Below, piece after piece: positions 17,414-26,733 of a stretch of DNA of 64,000 bases. A program made the translations under genes and the position numbers. The DNA is from Crocinitomicaceae bacterium (GTDB taxonomy: Bacteria; Bacteroidota; Bacteroidia; Flavobacteriales_D; Crocinitomicaceae): positions 18,286 to 82,285 of the forward strand of contig JAMLHA010000013.1 of assembly GCA_023957475.1 (NCBI GenBank), written 5' to 3'. The notes under the pieces were generated by a model that was not told the DNA's origin, made no database searches, and was given only the letters and a program-made list of their open reading frames with translations. Position 1 is the first letter of the stretch. Each line of letters opens with the position of its first letter.

Positions 17414-18550
17414 ATGCATCTAAAATCATTACAAATAATCAATTTTAAAAATTACGAAGCGTCTGAAATAACTCTTTGTGACGGCATCAATTGCTTTATA
17501 GGAATGAACGGTGCCGGTAAAACAAATATCTTGGATGCGGTGCATTACCTAAGTATGTGCAAATCGTATTTAAACACTATCGACCGTCAGAACATCCACT
17601 TTGATCAACAGTTTTTTTCAATTCTTGGATCTTTTTCTAAAGATGATAAAGACTACGACATTCATTGTGCCTTTAAAATTGGTGCAAAAAAGGTATTTAA
17701 AAAGAATAAAAAAGAATACGAAAAGTTGGCCGAACACATTGGTTTGTTTCCAACAGTTATCATTTCTCCGTATGACAAAGATTTGATTTCGGGAGGTAGC
17801 GAATTGCGTAGAAAATGGATCGATGGTATTATTTCTCAATCTGACAAAGACTATTTGGCTGACATTCAAAAGTATGCTAAAATTTTAGCTCAACGCAACG
17901 CCCTTTTAAAACACATGTATGAAAACGGTTTTTTTGAACTCGAATCCATTGATGTGTGGAATGAGCAATTGATCTTTATTGGAAACCGTATTCATCAAAA
18001 AAGAAGTGCTTTTTTAGCTGATTTTATCCCTGTATTTAAAAATCATTACAACCAAATTGGTATAGAATCAGACAATGTAACTATCGAATTCCGTTCACAA
18101 TTAAATGAAGCCTCTTTTGCCGAATTATTAAAATTGAATGAGCGAAAAGATGCACATTCTCAATACACCAATGCTGGTATTCATAAAGACGATTTAGTTT
18201 TTTTAATCAAAGGGTATCCGGTTAAAAAATTTGGTTCTCAAGGACAGCAAAAGTCATTTGTCATAGCGCTTCGATTGGCTCAATACGATTGGTTAAAGCA
18301 AAACCTAAATATCAAGCCTATTTTATTATTGGACGATATTTTTGATAAATTAGACAGAAATCGAGTGCAACGCTTGATGGACCTTGTTTCCTCTGATTTT
18401 TTTGGTCAAGTGCTTGTTACTGACACTGATGAAGAAAGAATCAGACAAACATTTGAAGAAAACAACATTAGTGGCAATTTATACTTAATTGCCAATAGTA
18501 CTATTACAAAACAACCCAACATCGAACACAAACTCAAAGCAGTACAATGA
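17414..18550 (+). CDS. recF: DNA replication and repair protein RecF
   Basis: SMC-like ATPase that helps load RecA at gaps in DNA. The start is ATG 17414 (MHLKSLQIINFKNYE), giving 378 residues, the usual RecF size; the longer upstream frame passes through tandem octamers and is not believed. Marks: Walker A GMNGAGKTNILDAV (about 33-46), the ABC-type signature FGSQGQQKSFVIALRLAQ, and Walker B ILLLDDIFDKLD. Its stop overlaps the start of the DUF721 gene by 4 bp (ATGA), a pairing common in bacteria. Confidence 0.95.
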   Translation: MHLKSLQIINFKNYEASEITLCDGINCFIGMNGAGKTNILDAVHYLSMCKSYLNTIDRQNIHFDQQFFSILGSFSKDDKDYDIHCAFKIGAKKVFKKNKKEYEKLAEHIGLFPTVIISPYDKDLISGGSELRRKWIDGIISQSDKDYLADIQKYAKILAQRNALLKHMYENGFFELESIDVWNEQLIFIGNRIHQKRSAFLADFIPVFKNHYNQIGIESDNVTIEFRSQLNEASFAELLKLNERKDAHSQYTNAGIHKDDLVFLIKGYPVKKFGSQGQQKSFVIALRLAQYDWLKQNLNIKPILLLDDIFDKLDRNRVQRLMDLVSSDFFGQVLVTDTDEERIRQTFEENNISGNLYLIANSTITKQPNIEHKLKAVQ

Positions 18551-18843
18551 ATCAACACAACTCAAATAACGCTCCATTAAAAGAATTAATTGATCGCTTT
18601 CTTAAATCTTATCGCTTAGATGGTAAAATGAAAGAGTTAGATGTATTGAATGGTTGGGAAGAAATGATGGGTGTTGCGGTTGCCAACCGTACCGAAAAAC
18701 TATTTATTAAGAACAAAGTTCTACACATCAAATTAAATTCCTCTGTAATGCGAGAAGAATTGGCAAATGGGAAGCAAATCATCATTCTTCGAGTGAATCA
18801 ATTTGCTGGCTTTGAAATTATAAACGATATTTGGTTTGAATAA
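18547..18843 (+). CDS. DUF721 domain-containing protein
   Basis: 98 residues, almost entirely the DUF721 (DciA-like) domain: LKELIDRFLKSYRL, then WEEMMGVAVANRTEKLFIKNKVLHIKLNSSVMREELANGK. DUF721 proteins lie next to recF or dnaA-gyr genes; DciA members help load replicative helicase, but in Bacteroidota this is inferred. It overlaps recF by 4 bp. It converges with the DUF4199 gene, the two stop codons being adjacent with no gap. Confidence 0.88.
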   Translation: MNQHNSNNAPLKELIDRFLKSYRLDGKMKELDVLNGWEEMMGVAVANRTEKLFIKNKVLHIKLNSSVMREELANGKQIIILRVNQFAGFEIINDIWFE

Positions 18844-19404
18844 TTATCGAAACAGTACTTTTCGGTAGATAATTGCAACAACAATGCTATAAAATGTAGA
18901 TAGCATAATCATGGAGAGAATACCATAAGTCATTATAAAACCACCTGAGAACAGCATTTGAGGCGTTTTTCTAAATTCTTGAAGCATCTCCTCTTTTGTC
19001 ATGATCTCCAAATCCTTGTTATTTTCCTTTACTTGTTTCAATTGAACAGGGTCATCAACAATGGATTGAAAATAAGCTTCTCTTTCAGCAATCATTTTTC
19101 GGTTGTAATCCGGGTCGATTTTTTCGTAATAAAAATAAAGAAAAGCACTGATAATCATCGAATAAACAACACCTGTTGCCATTCCATTTTTAACATCATT
19201 TAAAATGGTATCATCTTCTACTTTCTTTCTCTTTTGCAAATACAATCCAACAGAAATAGCTGCTAACAAAACAAACATGTTGGACAACACAAAAAAGGGA
19301 GTATTACTTGGCACATTCCAACCAATTAAAAAACCGGTCATCTTCAATGCAATCCAAGTAACAGCAAAAATTATAGCAATTTTAAATGTTACCTTCATCT
19401 TCAA
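18844..19404 (-). CDS. DUF4199 domain-containing membrane protein
   Basis: 186 residues with four hydrophobic segments (about 5-22, 32-52, 72-92, 155-178), the arrangement of Bacteroidota DUF4199 proteins. A charged central stretch includes YYEKIDPDYNRKMIAEREAYF. The start may be ATG 19404 or 19398 (MK-MKV). It begins 4 bp after the rho stop and is probably co-transcribed with it. Function unknown. Confidence 0.82.
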   Translation of the reverse strand: MKMKVTFKIAIIFAVTWIALKMTGFLIGWNVPSNTPFFVLSNMFVLLAAISVGLYLQKRKKVEDDTILNDVKNGMATGVVYSMIISAFLYFYYEKIDPDYNRKMIAEREAYFQSIVDDPVQLKQVKENNKDLEIMTKEEMLQEFRKTPQMLFSGGFIMTYGILSMIMLSTFYSIVVAIIYRKVLFR

Positions 19405-19407
19405 TTA

Positions 19408-21036
19408 TTAACTATTCATTGAAACCAAGAATTCTTCATTTGAGAGCGTACCTTCCATACGTTCTTTCATGAATTCCATAGCTTCAACTGGATTCATATC
19501 GGCAATAAATTTACGGATCAACCAAACACGTTGCAACACGTCTTTAGACACCAACAAATCTTCTCTACGAGTACCCGAAGCCGTAATATCAATTGCAGGA
19601 TAAATTCTTCTGTTTGAAATCTTTCTATCCAATTGCAACTCCATGTTACCCGTACCCTTAAACTCTTCGAAGATGACCTCATCCATTTTAGAACCTGTTT
19701 CTGTCAACGCTGTTGCAAGAATGGATAACGAACCTCCATTTTCAATTTTACGAGCAGAACCAAAGAATCGTTTTGGTTTGTGCAATGCATTTGCATCAAC
19801 CCCACCTGACAACACTTTACCAGAAGCAGGTGAAACAGTGTTATAAGCACGTGCCAAACGTGTAATTGAGTCTAACAAAATACATACATCGTGACCACAT
19901 TCAACCATTCTTTTGGCTTTTTCCAACACCATATTGGCTACTTTCACATGGCGTTCTGCTGGTTCATCAAATGTAGAGGCAATTACTTCTGCTTTTACGC
20001 TTCTAGCCATATCTGTTACCTCCTCAGGTCGTTCATCAATCAATAAAACAATCAAATATGTTTCTGGATGGTTGGCTGCGATGGCATTGGCAACATCTTT
20101 GAGCAACATGGTTTTACCCGTTTTTGGTTGCGCAACAATCATCCCTCTTTGTCCTTTACCAATAGGCGCAAACAAATCCATCACACGTGTTGACAACGTT
20201 TCTTGAGCGTGACCAGTCAATTTAAATTTTTCATCTGGAAACAACGGTGTCAAATATTGGAAAGGAACTCTATCGCGAATATATGACGGATCTCTACCAT
20301 TAATGGATTCTACTTTCACTAGAGGGAAATATTTTTCACCTTCTTTTGGAGGTCGAATAGTTCCTTTAACGGTATCACCTGTTTTTAATCCAAATAATTT
20401 AATCTGACTTTGGTTAACATAGACATCATCTGGAGATGGTAAGTAATTAAAATCTGATGATCTCAAAAACCCATATCCATCTTGAATAACTTCTAAAACA
20501 CCTTCAGCAGAAACAATTCCAACTAAATCATACGAATCGTCTTTAACTTCTTGTTCTCTATAATGTGGTTTTGAATGTTTTTGATGAAAATGACGTGAAG
20601 GTCCTTCACTATTTTTAGCTTCTACTGGAATTGATTCAACTTTAGCTTCAGCATTGCTTTCAACTTTAGTTGTTGCTTCTATTGGAGTTGGCAATTCAAC
20701 AGAACTTTCCTCTACTTTATCAATAGCGGCTTCTTTTTTAGGCTTTATTGCCAAATCCAACAAATTTCTTCCACCTTGTTTGGTATCGTTTTTATCTTCA
20801 CTATCAACTTTCTCTACCACAGGTTGTTCTTCTTGAAACAATTCATTTTGAACGGAGCTTTTCGCTACTTTTTTTGTAGGTTTACTCGGCGCTTTTACAG
20901 GTGCAGGTTCTTCTCCTCCTCCAATAATTGCATTAATAATGTCTGCTTTTTTTAAGTTTGTTGTATCAATACCTAGTGTGGTAGCTATTTCTTTTAAGTC
21001 TGAAAGTTTTTTACTTTCTAACGTTTTTTTATCCAT
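19408..21036 (-). CDS. rho: Transcription termination factor Rho
   Basis: Hexameric RNA helicase that ends transcription at Rho-dependent sites. 542 residues, longer than the ~420 of E. coli Rho. A Rho-N (SAP-like) domain (1-40, [24 protein letters not shown]) is followed by a low-complexity Lys/Glu/Val-rich insert (about 50-165), typical of Bacteroidota Rho. Then comes the cold-shock-like RNA-binding domain ([29 protein letters not shown]) and the ATPase core with Walker A ([14 protein letters not shown]), [14 protein letters not shown], and the [30 protein letters not shown] stretch. Confidence 0.96.
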   Translation of the reverse strand: MDKKTLESKKLSDLKEIATTLGIDTTNLKKADIINAIIGGGEEPAPVKAPSKPTKKVAKSSVQNELFQEEQPVVEKVDSEDKNDTKQGGRNLLDLAIKPKKEAAIDKVEESSVELPTPIEATTKVESNAEAKVESIPVEAKNSEGPSRHFHQKHSKPHYREQEVKDDSYDLVGIVSAEGVLEVIQDGYGFLRSSDFNYLPSPDDVYVNQSQIKLFGLKTGDTVKGTIRPPKEGEKYFPLVKVESINGRDPSYIRDRVPFQYLTPLFPDEKFKLTGHAQETLSTRVMDLFAPIGKGQRGMIVAQPKTGKTMLLKDVANAIAANHPETYLIVLLIDERPEEVTDMARSVKAEVIASTFDEPAERHVKVANMVLEKAKRMVECGHDVCILLDSITRLARAYNTVSPASGKVLSGGVDANALHKPKRFFGSARKIENGGSLSILATALTETGSKMDEVIFEEFKGTGNMELQLDRKISNRRIYPAIDITASGTRREDLLVSKDVLQRVWLIRKFIADMNPVEAMEFMKERMEGTLSNEEFLVSMNS

Positions 21037-21195
21037 AAAATTGATAAAGTGAGATGTGTTATTTTTAAATTATAATAAAGGATTTTTCAAAAATGAAAAT
21101 AAGATTGTGCTTTTTAGGCATTGCAATATTAAGTATATATTTTTTTATAAAAACAAAAAAAATGATTTTTTTCTGAATTATTTTCAATTTTTGGC

Positions 21196-21909
21196 TTATT
21201 TCAATAAATATTTATACCGCTGCACAGTATTTTCCAATCCAAAATACAAGGCATCCGAAATCAATGCGTGACCAATGGACACTTCTGCTAAAAATGGAAT
21301 GCTTTGCTTGAAGAATTTCAAATTATCCAAACTTAAATCGTGACCTGCGTTTATTTCCAAACCAAGTGAATGAGCCAACTGAGCAGCTTCAATATACGGT
21401 TTTATTGCTAATTCTCTGTTTTTAGTAAAATCTTCGGCATAAGGCCCGGTGTAAAACTCTACTCTATCCACTCCTGTCTTAGCTGCATATTCAATATTCT
21501 GAAGATTGGTGTCAACAAAAATGGAACTACGGACATTAAGTGTTTTAAAATGCTTAACTAAATCGGTTAAGTAATCTAGATTTGATTCTGTATCCCAACC
21601 TGCATTTGATGTAAGAACAGATGGTGGATCTGGAACCAATGTAGCTTGTGCTGGACGAATATCTTCGATAATATTTAAATAACGCTTATCAGGATAGCCC
21701 TCAATGTTAAATTCTGTTTTTACAACTTCTCTTAAATTATAAACATCTTCAGTGGTAATATGTCGCTCATCTGGTCGTGGGTGAACCGTGATTCCGTCTG
21801 CTCCAAATCGTTCACAATCAATTGCTACTTGAACAACATTAGGTGTATTTCCTCCACGTGCATTTCGAATGGTTGCCACTTTATTGATGTTTACACTTAA
21901 CTTCGTCAT
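21196..21909 (-). CDS. pdxJ: Pyridoxine 5'-phosphate synthase
   Basis: Condenses 1-deoxyxylulose 5-phosphate with 3-amino-2-oxopropyl phosphate to make pyridoxine 5'-phosphate, the last step of the DXP-dependent vitamin B6 route. 237 residues, the normal size. TIM-barrel marks: [31 protein letters not shown], the substrate-binding [17 protein letters not shown], the catalytic [10 protein letters not shown], and [15 protein letters not shown]. It is a single gene upstream of rho, 160 bp away. Confidence 0.96.
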   Translation of the reverse strand: MTKLSVNINKVATIRNARGGNTPNVVQVAIDCERFGADGITVHPRPDERHITTEDVYNLREVVKTEFNIEGYPDKRYLNIIEDIRPAQATLVPDPPSVLTSNAGWDTESNLDYLTDLVKHFKTLNVRSSIFVDTNLQNIEYAAKTGVDRVEFYTGPYAEDFTKNRELAIKPYIEAAQLAHSLGLEINAGHDLSLDNLKFFKQSIPFLAEVSIGHALISDALYFGLENTVQRYKYLLK

Positions 21910-21997
21910 TTCATTAAATTAAAACGTCAAAATTAATTATTAAAAGTATTTAACAGAATAAAAGTTCAATAAACTCTTTTAATAAAAGTACTTTTTA

Positions 21998-22005
21998 TAC
22001 TTTTG
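21998..22005 (+). promoter_or_regulatory. Bacteroidota -7 box for tatC, probably leaderless
   Basis: TACTTTTG matches TAnnTTTG and ends 7 bp before the tatC ATG. Transcription would start at or within a base or two of the start codon, implying a leaderless mRNA. A clear TTG at -33 is not seen. Confidence 0.55.
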
Positions 22006-22012
22006 CATCGAA

Positions 22013-22798
22013 ATGGACAATGAGAAAAACATGCCTTTCCTTCAACATTTGGAGGAATTACGCTGGCGATTAGTTAGAGCAGCTATTGCTGTATTGATAT
22101 GTACCATCCTACTTTTTTGGCAACAAAGTTGGATCATGGACAATGTTTTCTTGATTATGCTCGATACGAATTTCATATCATTCCGACTTATGTGTGAATG
22201 GTTTGGCATTTGCACAGAGCCTGTTTCTGTAGAAATCCAAAGCATGAATGTTTCTGGCCAGTTTTCTTATGCTTTATTGACAAGTATATTGGGAGGCGTT
22301 GTCATTGCTTCCCCTTACATTTTTTATCAATTGTGGTTATTCATCAAGCCTGGATTGAAAGAAAATGAACGAAAAGCTTCTAGCGGATTGATATTCTACG
22401 TTTCACTTTTGTTTTTATTGGGAATTCTATTCGGCTACTTTGTCATTACACCTTTGGCTATTCAATTTTTTGGCAATTATAGCATGTCTGATAAAATTCA
22501 AAACATTTTCACGATTGATTCCTATATGGGAATGATGCTTTCTACAACTTTTTATACAGGCTTGTTTTTTTTATTACCAATCATCTCTTATTTGTTAACC
22601 AGCTTAGGAGTCATTACTAGTGATTTTCTTCGAAAATATAGAAAACACGCCATTATTGTTGTTTTAATTCTTTCTGCAGTTATTACACCACCTGATGCCA
22701 TCAGTCAAATTATTGTAGCTATACCAATTACGATTTTATACGAAATAGGTGTTTTTGCTTCGAGAAGGGTGGAAAAAAGAAAAAACAAATTGAGTTAA
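22013..22798 (+). CDS. tatC: Sec-independent protein translocase subunit TatC
   Basis: Core receptor of the twin-arginine pathway, which exports folded proteins. 261 residues with six membrane segments. Marks: the N-terminal signature PFLQHLEELRWRLVRAA (binds the twin-arginine signal), FYQLWLFIKPGLKENERK (the conserved FxPGLxxxE loop), and the C-terminal VLSAVITPPDAISQIIVAIPITILYEIG. Tat partner genes (tatA/B) are not in the window. Confidence 0.96.
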   Translation: MDNEKNMPFLQHLEELRWRLVRAAIAVLICTILLFWQQSWIMDNVFLIMLDTNFISFRLMCEWFGICTEPVSVEIQSMNVSGQFSYALLTSILGGVVIASPYIFYQLWLFIKPGLKENERKASSGLIFYVSLLFLLGILFGYFVITPLAIQFFGNYSMSDKIQNIFTIDSYMGMMLSTTFYTGLFFLLPIISYLLTSLGVITSDFLRKYRKHAIIVVLILSAVITPPDAISQIIVAIPITILYEIGVFASRRVEKRKNKLS

Positions 22799-22893
22799 TC
22801 AATTAACAACTACTATTGAATGATTTTTTATTTTGTTTTATTATTTATGATTGATTATTTCTAAATTTACTCTTCAAATATCTAATAGCATTG

Positions 22894-25353
22894 ATGTTAA
22901 AAACGCTTGTATTCATACTATTTTTCTTACCACTAACACTCTTTTCACAAGAACTAGTTGTTATGGGTACCGTTTTTGATGCCAATACAGGAGAGATTTT
23001 ACCCTTTGTGAAAGTTCAATTAAACCATTCAAACTCTGGAGCTTTAACTGATTCCCTAGGACAATATTTTATTAAGGCAAACACACCATCCGATTCAATT
23101 TTTATTAATTTACCTGGATACAATTACCAAGCTCACAAAATAGAAGCAAACAAAGCACAAATAATTGATTTTTCACTTGAACCAACTGTGCATACTATTG
23201 AAGATTTAACCATATTACCTCCCGATGAATTGCCTTCTGTTATACTTTTTAAGAAAATCATTAAAAACAAACCGATAAACGATATAAAAAAACTAACATC
23301 TTACGAATACGAATCATACAATAAAATTCAGGTTGACTTAAACAATATTGGCGATAAATTTAAAGACAGAGGAATTGTAAAAAAAATGGATATTATTTTA
23401 CAATACCTCGATTCTGCTGACAATGGCAAAAGTTACCTACCCTTACTCTTAACAGAAAGTGTTTCAAATTACTATTACACCACCAATCCAATTAGAAAAA
23501 AAGAAGTTTTAATCGGATCTAAAGTAACTGGGGTTGACAACCTCAATTTTGAACAATTTTTGGGTGAAATGTACATGGATATGAATGTCTATGACAATAA
23601 TATAATCATCATTAACCGCACTTTTGTTAGCCCAATTTCAACAATTGCACGCAATTATTACCAGTTTTTAATCATTGATTCGGGTTTTATAGACAATAAA
23701 TGGTGTTATCAAATGTCTTTTAAACCAAAACGTGATGGCGATTTAACCTTTGAAGGAACCATGTGGATTCACGACACCACTTTTGCCATCAAATCCATTA
23801 AAGGTATCGTTTCTCCAAATGCCAACATCAACTACATCAAAAGCTTGCAATTTGAACAAAACTATAATCAAGTCAATAATGAGGCTTGGGTATTGACAGA
23901 AGAATATGTATTAGCTGATTTAAATATTGTAAAAAAATCGGCTACATTTGGCGCATTTGTTCGCAAATACTCTTCCAGAAAAGATTATAGAATAAACAAT
24001 CCACATCCAGATGATTTTTATAGAAGCAGCAGTACTGTTGAACTTTTAGACAGTACAAAATCAAGAACAAATGAGTGGTGGGAAATCCATCGACACGTTC
24101 CTCTCACTTCGGCACAAATTGGAATTACAAAGATGACAGATTCACTAACCAATCTGCCATTTTATCGAAATTTACAAGGTGTGGCTCGTCTATTTATAAC
24201 AGGCTATATGCCATACGGGTGGTTTGAATTTGGTCACCTACACCGTTTATTAAGTTTTAATCCCGTAGAAAAAACCAGATTGGGCTTCTCTATTCGCACT
24301 TCCAATAAATTCTCAAAAGTCATTGAATTGGGAGGAAAATTATACTACGGTTTTGGCGACAATCAATTCAAATATGGTGGAAGCGCCAGAATTAATACAT
24401 CCCAAAAGAAAAGAGGTGTTTTATCGCTATTTTATGAATACGACATCGAACAAATTGGAGCATCACCAAAAGCATCACAAGTTGGTTCAACATTTGGTAC
24501 ACTGTTTAGAACAGGTCCTTTGGATAAGTTAACATTCGTAAAAAAAGCAGGAATCAATTTTGAGAAAGACATCCATAAAGACTTTGTTCTATTTACCGCA
24601 ATGGATTTAAAAGAATATGTTGCATTAGGTAAAGCCAATTACGTTCGTGTTAATGAATTAACAGGAGTTCATGACACGATTAGTAAAATTCGCACCAGTG
24701 AGGTCACACTTCGATTAAGATGGGCTAAAAATGAAGAATTTATCAGCGGCGTATTTGATCGGGTATCGATTAAATCCAAATACCCTATTTTATCTTTTCA
24801 AACAATTTTTGGAATAAAGGGTGCTTTAGAAAGTGATTACAAATACCAAAAATACGAATTCACTTATGATCATCGAGCTCTTGCAGGTGTTATTGGGTAT
24901 ATCCGCTACGGATTTGCCGTTGGTTACATTAACGGTACTGCAGCTTATCCATTTTTAAAAGTGCACGAAGGAAATCAATCATTTTACCTGAATAAAAACA
25001 CGTTCAATAAATTAAATTATTTTGAATTTATTTCCGATCGATACGTTGATGCTTACATTGAAAACCACTGGGGAGGATTATTTTTGGACTACATTCCGAA
25101 AGTTAACAAGCTAAAAATGAGATTTGTATCAAGTGCCCGTGCTACATGGGGTATGATTAGCCAACGACATGAAAAAGAGATGCTATTACCACCTTTCACA
25201 AAACAATTTGGTAAAATTCCTTATTTAGAAGTATCTTTAGGTCTTGAAAATATTTTAAATTTGATTCGAATTGACGTTTTTTATAGAGTTACGCATCAAA
25301 TTCCAGGAGCATCACCTTTTGGAGTTAGAGCACGAATCGATATGTTCTTTTAA
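22894..25353 (+). CDS. DUF5686 / carboxypeptidase-like regulatory domain outer-membrane protein
   Basis: 819 residues starting at ATG 22894 (the TTG three bases upstream is ignored). Signal peptide (LKTLVFILFFLPLTLF, cleavage near SQE), then a carboxypeptidase-regulatory-like beta-sandwich (VMGTVFDANTGEILPFVKVQLNHS to about residue 100). The rest is the DUF5686 barrel (LPSVILFKKIIKNKPINDIKKLTSYEYESYNKIQVDL onward), ending in an outer-membrane-type terminal strand (GVRARIDMFF, aromatic last residue). DUF5686 proteins are common in Bacteroidota with no settled role. Its stop is directly followed by the lptB ATG, linking it to envelope biogenesis. Confidence 0.85.
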   Translation: MLKTLVFILFFLPLTLFSQELVVMGTVFDANTGEILPFVKVQLNHSNSGALTDSLGQYFIKANTPSDSIFINLPGYNYQAHKIEANKAQIIDFSLEPTVHTIEDLTILPPDELPSVILFKKIIKNKPINDIKKLTSYEYESYNKIQVDLNNIGDKFKDRGIVKKMDIILQYLDSADNGKSYLPLLLTESVSNYYYTTNPIRKKEVLIGSKVTGVDNLNFEQFLGEMYMDMNVYDNNIIIINRTFVSPISTIARNYYQFLIIDSGFIDNKWCYQMSFKPKRDGDLTFEGTMWIHDTTFAIKSIKGIVSPNANINYIKSLQFEQNYNQVNNEAWVLTEEYVLADLNIVKKSATFGAFVRKYSSRKDYRINNPHPDDFYRSSSTVELLDSTKSRTNEWWEIHRHVPLTSAQIGITKMTDSLTNLPFYRNLQGVARLFITGYMPYGWFEFGHLHRLLSFNPVEKTRLGFSIRTSNKFSKVIELGGKLYYGFGDNQFKYGGSARINTSQKKRGVLSLFYEYDIEQIGASPKASQVGSTFGTLFRTGPLDKLTFVKKAGINFEKDIHKDFVLFTAMDLKEYVALGKANYVRVNELTGVHDTISKIRTSEVTLRLRWAKNEEFISGVFDRVSIKSKYPILSFQTIFGIKGALESDYKYQKYEFTYDHRALAGVIGYIRYGFAVGYINGTAAYPFLKVHEGNQSFYLNKNTFNKLNYFEFISDRYVDAYIENHWGGLFLDYIPKVNKLKMRFVSSARATWGMISQRHEKEMLLPPFTKQFGKIPYLEVSLGLENILNLIRIDVFYRVTHQIPGASPFGVRARIDMFF

Positions 25354-26082
25354 ATGAAATTATATACAGAAAATATTAAAAAAAATTACAAAGGCAGAAG
25401 CGTAGTTAAAGGCGTATCTGTTGAAGTAAATCAGGGAGAAATTGTTGGATTGCTTGGACCAAATGGTGCTGGAAAAACAACTTCATTCTACATGATTGTT
25501 GGCTTGGTTAAACCCGATTCTGGCAAGGTTTTTATCGATAGTACCGAAATAACAACAATGCCTATGTACAAACGTTCTCAATTGGGTATTGGCTATTTGC
25601 CTCAGGAAATCTCTGTTTTTAGAAAACTTAGCGTTGAAGACAACATCATGGCTATTTTGGAAATGACTGATATGGCCAAACAAGAACGCGAAGACCGATT
25701 GGAGCAATTATTGAACGAATTTAGCTTAAATCATGTTCGAAAAAACCTTGGAAATCGACTTTCTGGAGGTGAAAAAAGGCGTACAGAAATAGCAAGAGCA
25801 TTGGCTACAAATCCCAAGTTTTTACTCTTGGACGAACCATTTGCAGGCGTTGACCCAATTGCAGTTGAAGACATTCAAAGCATCGTATCCGAGTTGCGAG
25901 AACGAAATATTGGTATTTTAATCACAGATCACAACGTACAAGAAACACTTTCAATTACCGATAGAGCTTATTTATTATTTGAAGGAGCTATTTTAAAACA
26001 AGGAACAGCTGAAGAATTAGCAGCCGATGAACAAGTAAGAAAAGTCTATTTGGGACAAAAATTTGAACTAAGAAAAAAATAA
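25354..26082 (+). CDS. lptB: LPS export ABC transporter ATP-binding protein
   Basis: ATPase that powers lipopolysaccharide extraction with LptFG. 242 residues, the size of LptB. Motifs in order: Walker [19 protein letters not shown] (about 35-52), Q-loop [10 protein letters not shown], signature [15 protein letters not shown], Walker [16 protein letters not shown], and the H-loop ITDHNV. The GVDP after the Walker B and the [12 protein letters not shown] stretch are typical of LptB. It abuts the DUF5686 gene with no gap, so the two are an operon. Confidence 0.94.
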   Translation: MKLYTENIKKNYKGRSVVKGVSVEVNQGEIVGLLGPNGAGKTTSFYMIVGLVKPDSGKVFIDSTEITTMPMYKRSQLGIGYLPQEISVFRKLSVEDNIMAILEMTDMAKQEREDRLEQLLNEFSLNHVRKNLGNRLSGGEKRRTEIARALATNPKFLLLDEPFAGVDPIAVEDIQSIVSELRERNIGILITDHNVQETLSITDRAYLLFEGAILKQGTAEELAADEQVRKVYLGQKFELRKK

Positions 26083-26106
26083 TTTCGTTAGTTTTAATAT
26101 AATTTA

Positions 26107-26114
26107 TATCTTTG
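26107..26114 (+). promoter_or_regulatory. -7 box upstream of the small lipoprotein gene
   Basis: TATCTTTG fits TAnnTTTG and lies 34 bp before the ATG at 26149. Confidence 0.5.
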
Positions 26115-26148
26115 GAGACAATTAATTAAGTGTAAAACTAAATTATTT

Positions 26149-26640
26149 ATGAAAAATATAGTAAAAAGAACCGCTTTTTTCACACTCTTATTAGCTGGAA
26201 TCATTCTTTCTTCTGGGTGTAATAAAGGATGTAAAAGCTTAGGCGAAAACGTTACAACTGGTGAAATCAAAACTGGTGTTTATATTTATCCTAGAAGTGG
26301 ATATATGACAAGTTTCATGAAGGAATCTGAGTATTTAATTACAGGAAGTAATCCCTATGCAGATCGCTATCAAATTAGTTTTGATAAAGGCGAAACAAAG
26401 AAATCTATCAATTACAATGAATACAGTTTATTGTGTTATCCTATCACTACAAGTTGCTTTGCTCAATTTGATAGAGATGTAAAAATTGATGATGTTAACG
26501 GAGTCGTTAAATACACGATTAAAGTTAAACAATGTGGTAAATGTAAAGAAGAGCGATTAACAGAAAACTATGTTGCTATTCGTGCTGTACCTAGTACATA
26601 CCAAGTAGTTTTTGACATTGATATTCAGAGTGCTGATTAA
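26149..26640 (+). CDS. Small cysteine-containing lipoprotein, function unknown
   Basis: 163 residues. A signal sequence (about 1-24) ends in the lipobox ILSSGC, so the mature protein is a lipoprotein starting CNKGCKSLG. Several further cysteines (CYPITTSC, KQCGKCKEE) could form disulfides in the periplasm. I recognise no family. It is a single-gene unit with its own -7 box and terminator. Confidence 0.8.
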   Translation: MKNIVKRTAFFTLLLAGIILSSGCNKGCKSLGENVTTGEIKTGVYIYPRSGYMTSFMKESEYLITGSNPYADRYQISFDKGETKKSINYNEYSLLCYPITTSCFAQFDRDVKIDDVNGVVKYTIKVKQCGKCKEERLTENYVAIRAVPSTYQVVFDIDIQSAD

Positions 26641-26660
26641 TCGTCTGAAATAATTATTTT

Positions 26661-26687
26661 AAAGGGTGTAAAAACACCCTTTTTTTA
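26661..26687 (+). terminator. Terminator after the small lipoprotein gene
   Basis: AAAGGGTG (26661-26668) and CACCCTTT (26675-26682) form an 8-bp stem with a 6-nt loop followed by T residues. Confidence 0.88.
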
Positions 26688-26708
26688 TTGCTAGTAGCTA
26701 AATCCAAC

Positions 26709-26716
26709 TAAATTTG
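26709..26716 (+). promoter_or_regulatory. -7 box upstream of the TonB-receptor-like gene
   Basis: TAAATTTG fits TAnnTTTG and lies 17 bp before the ATG at 26734, giving a very short leader. Confidence 0.5.
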
Positions 26717-26733
26717 TAGCTCAATAACAATAC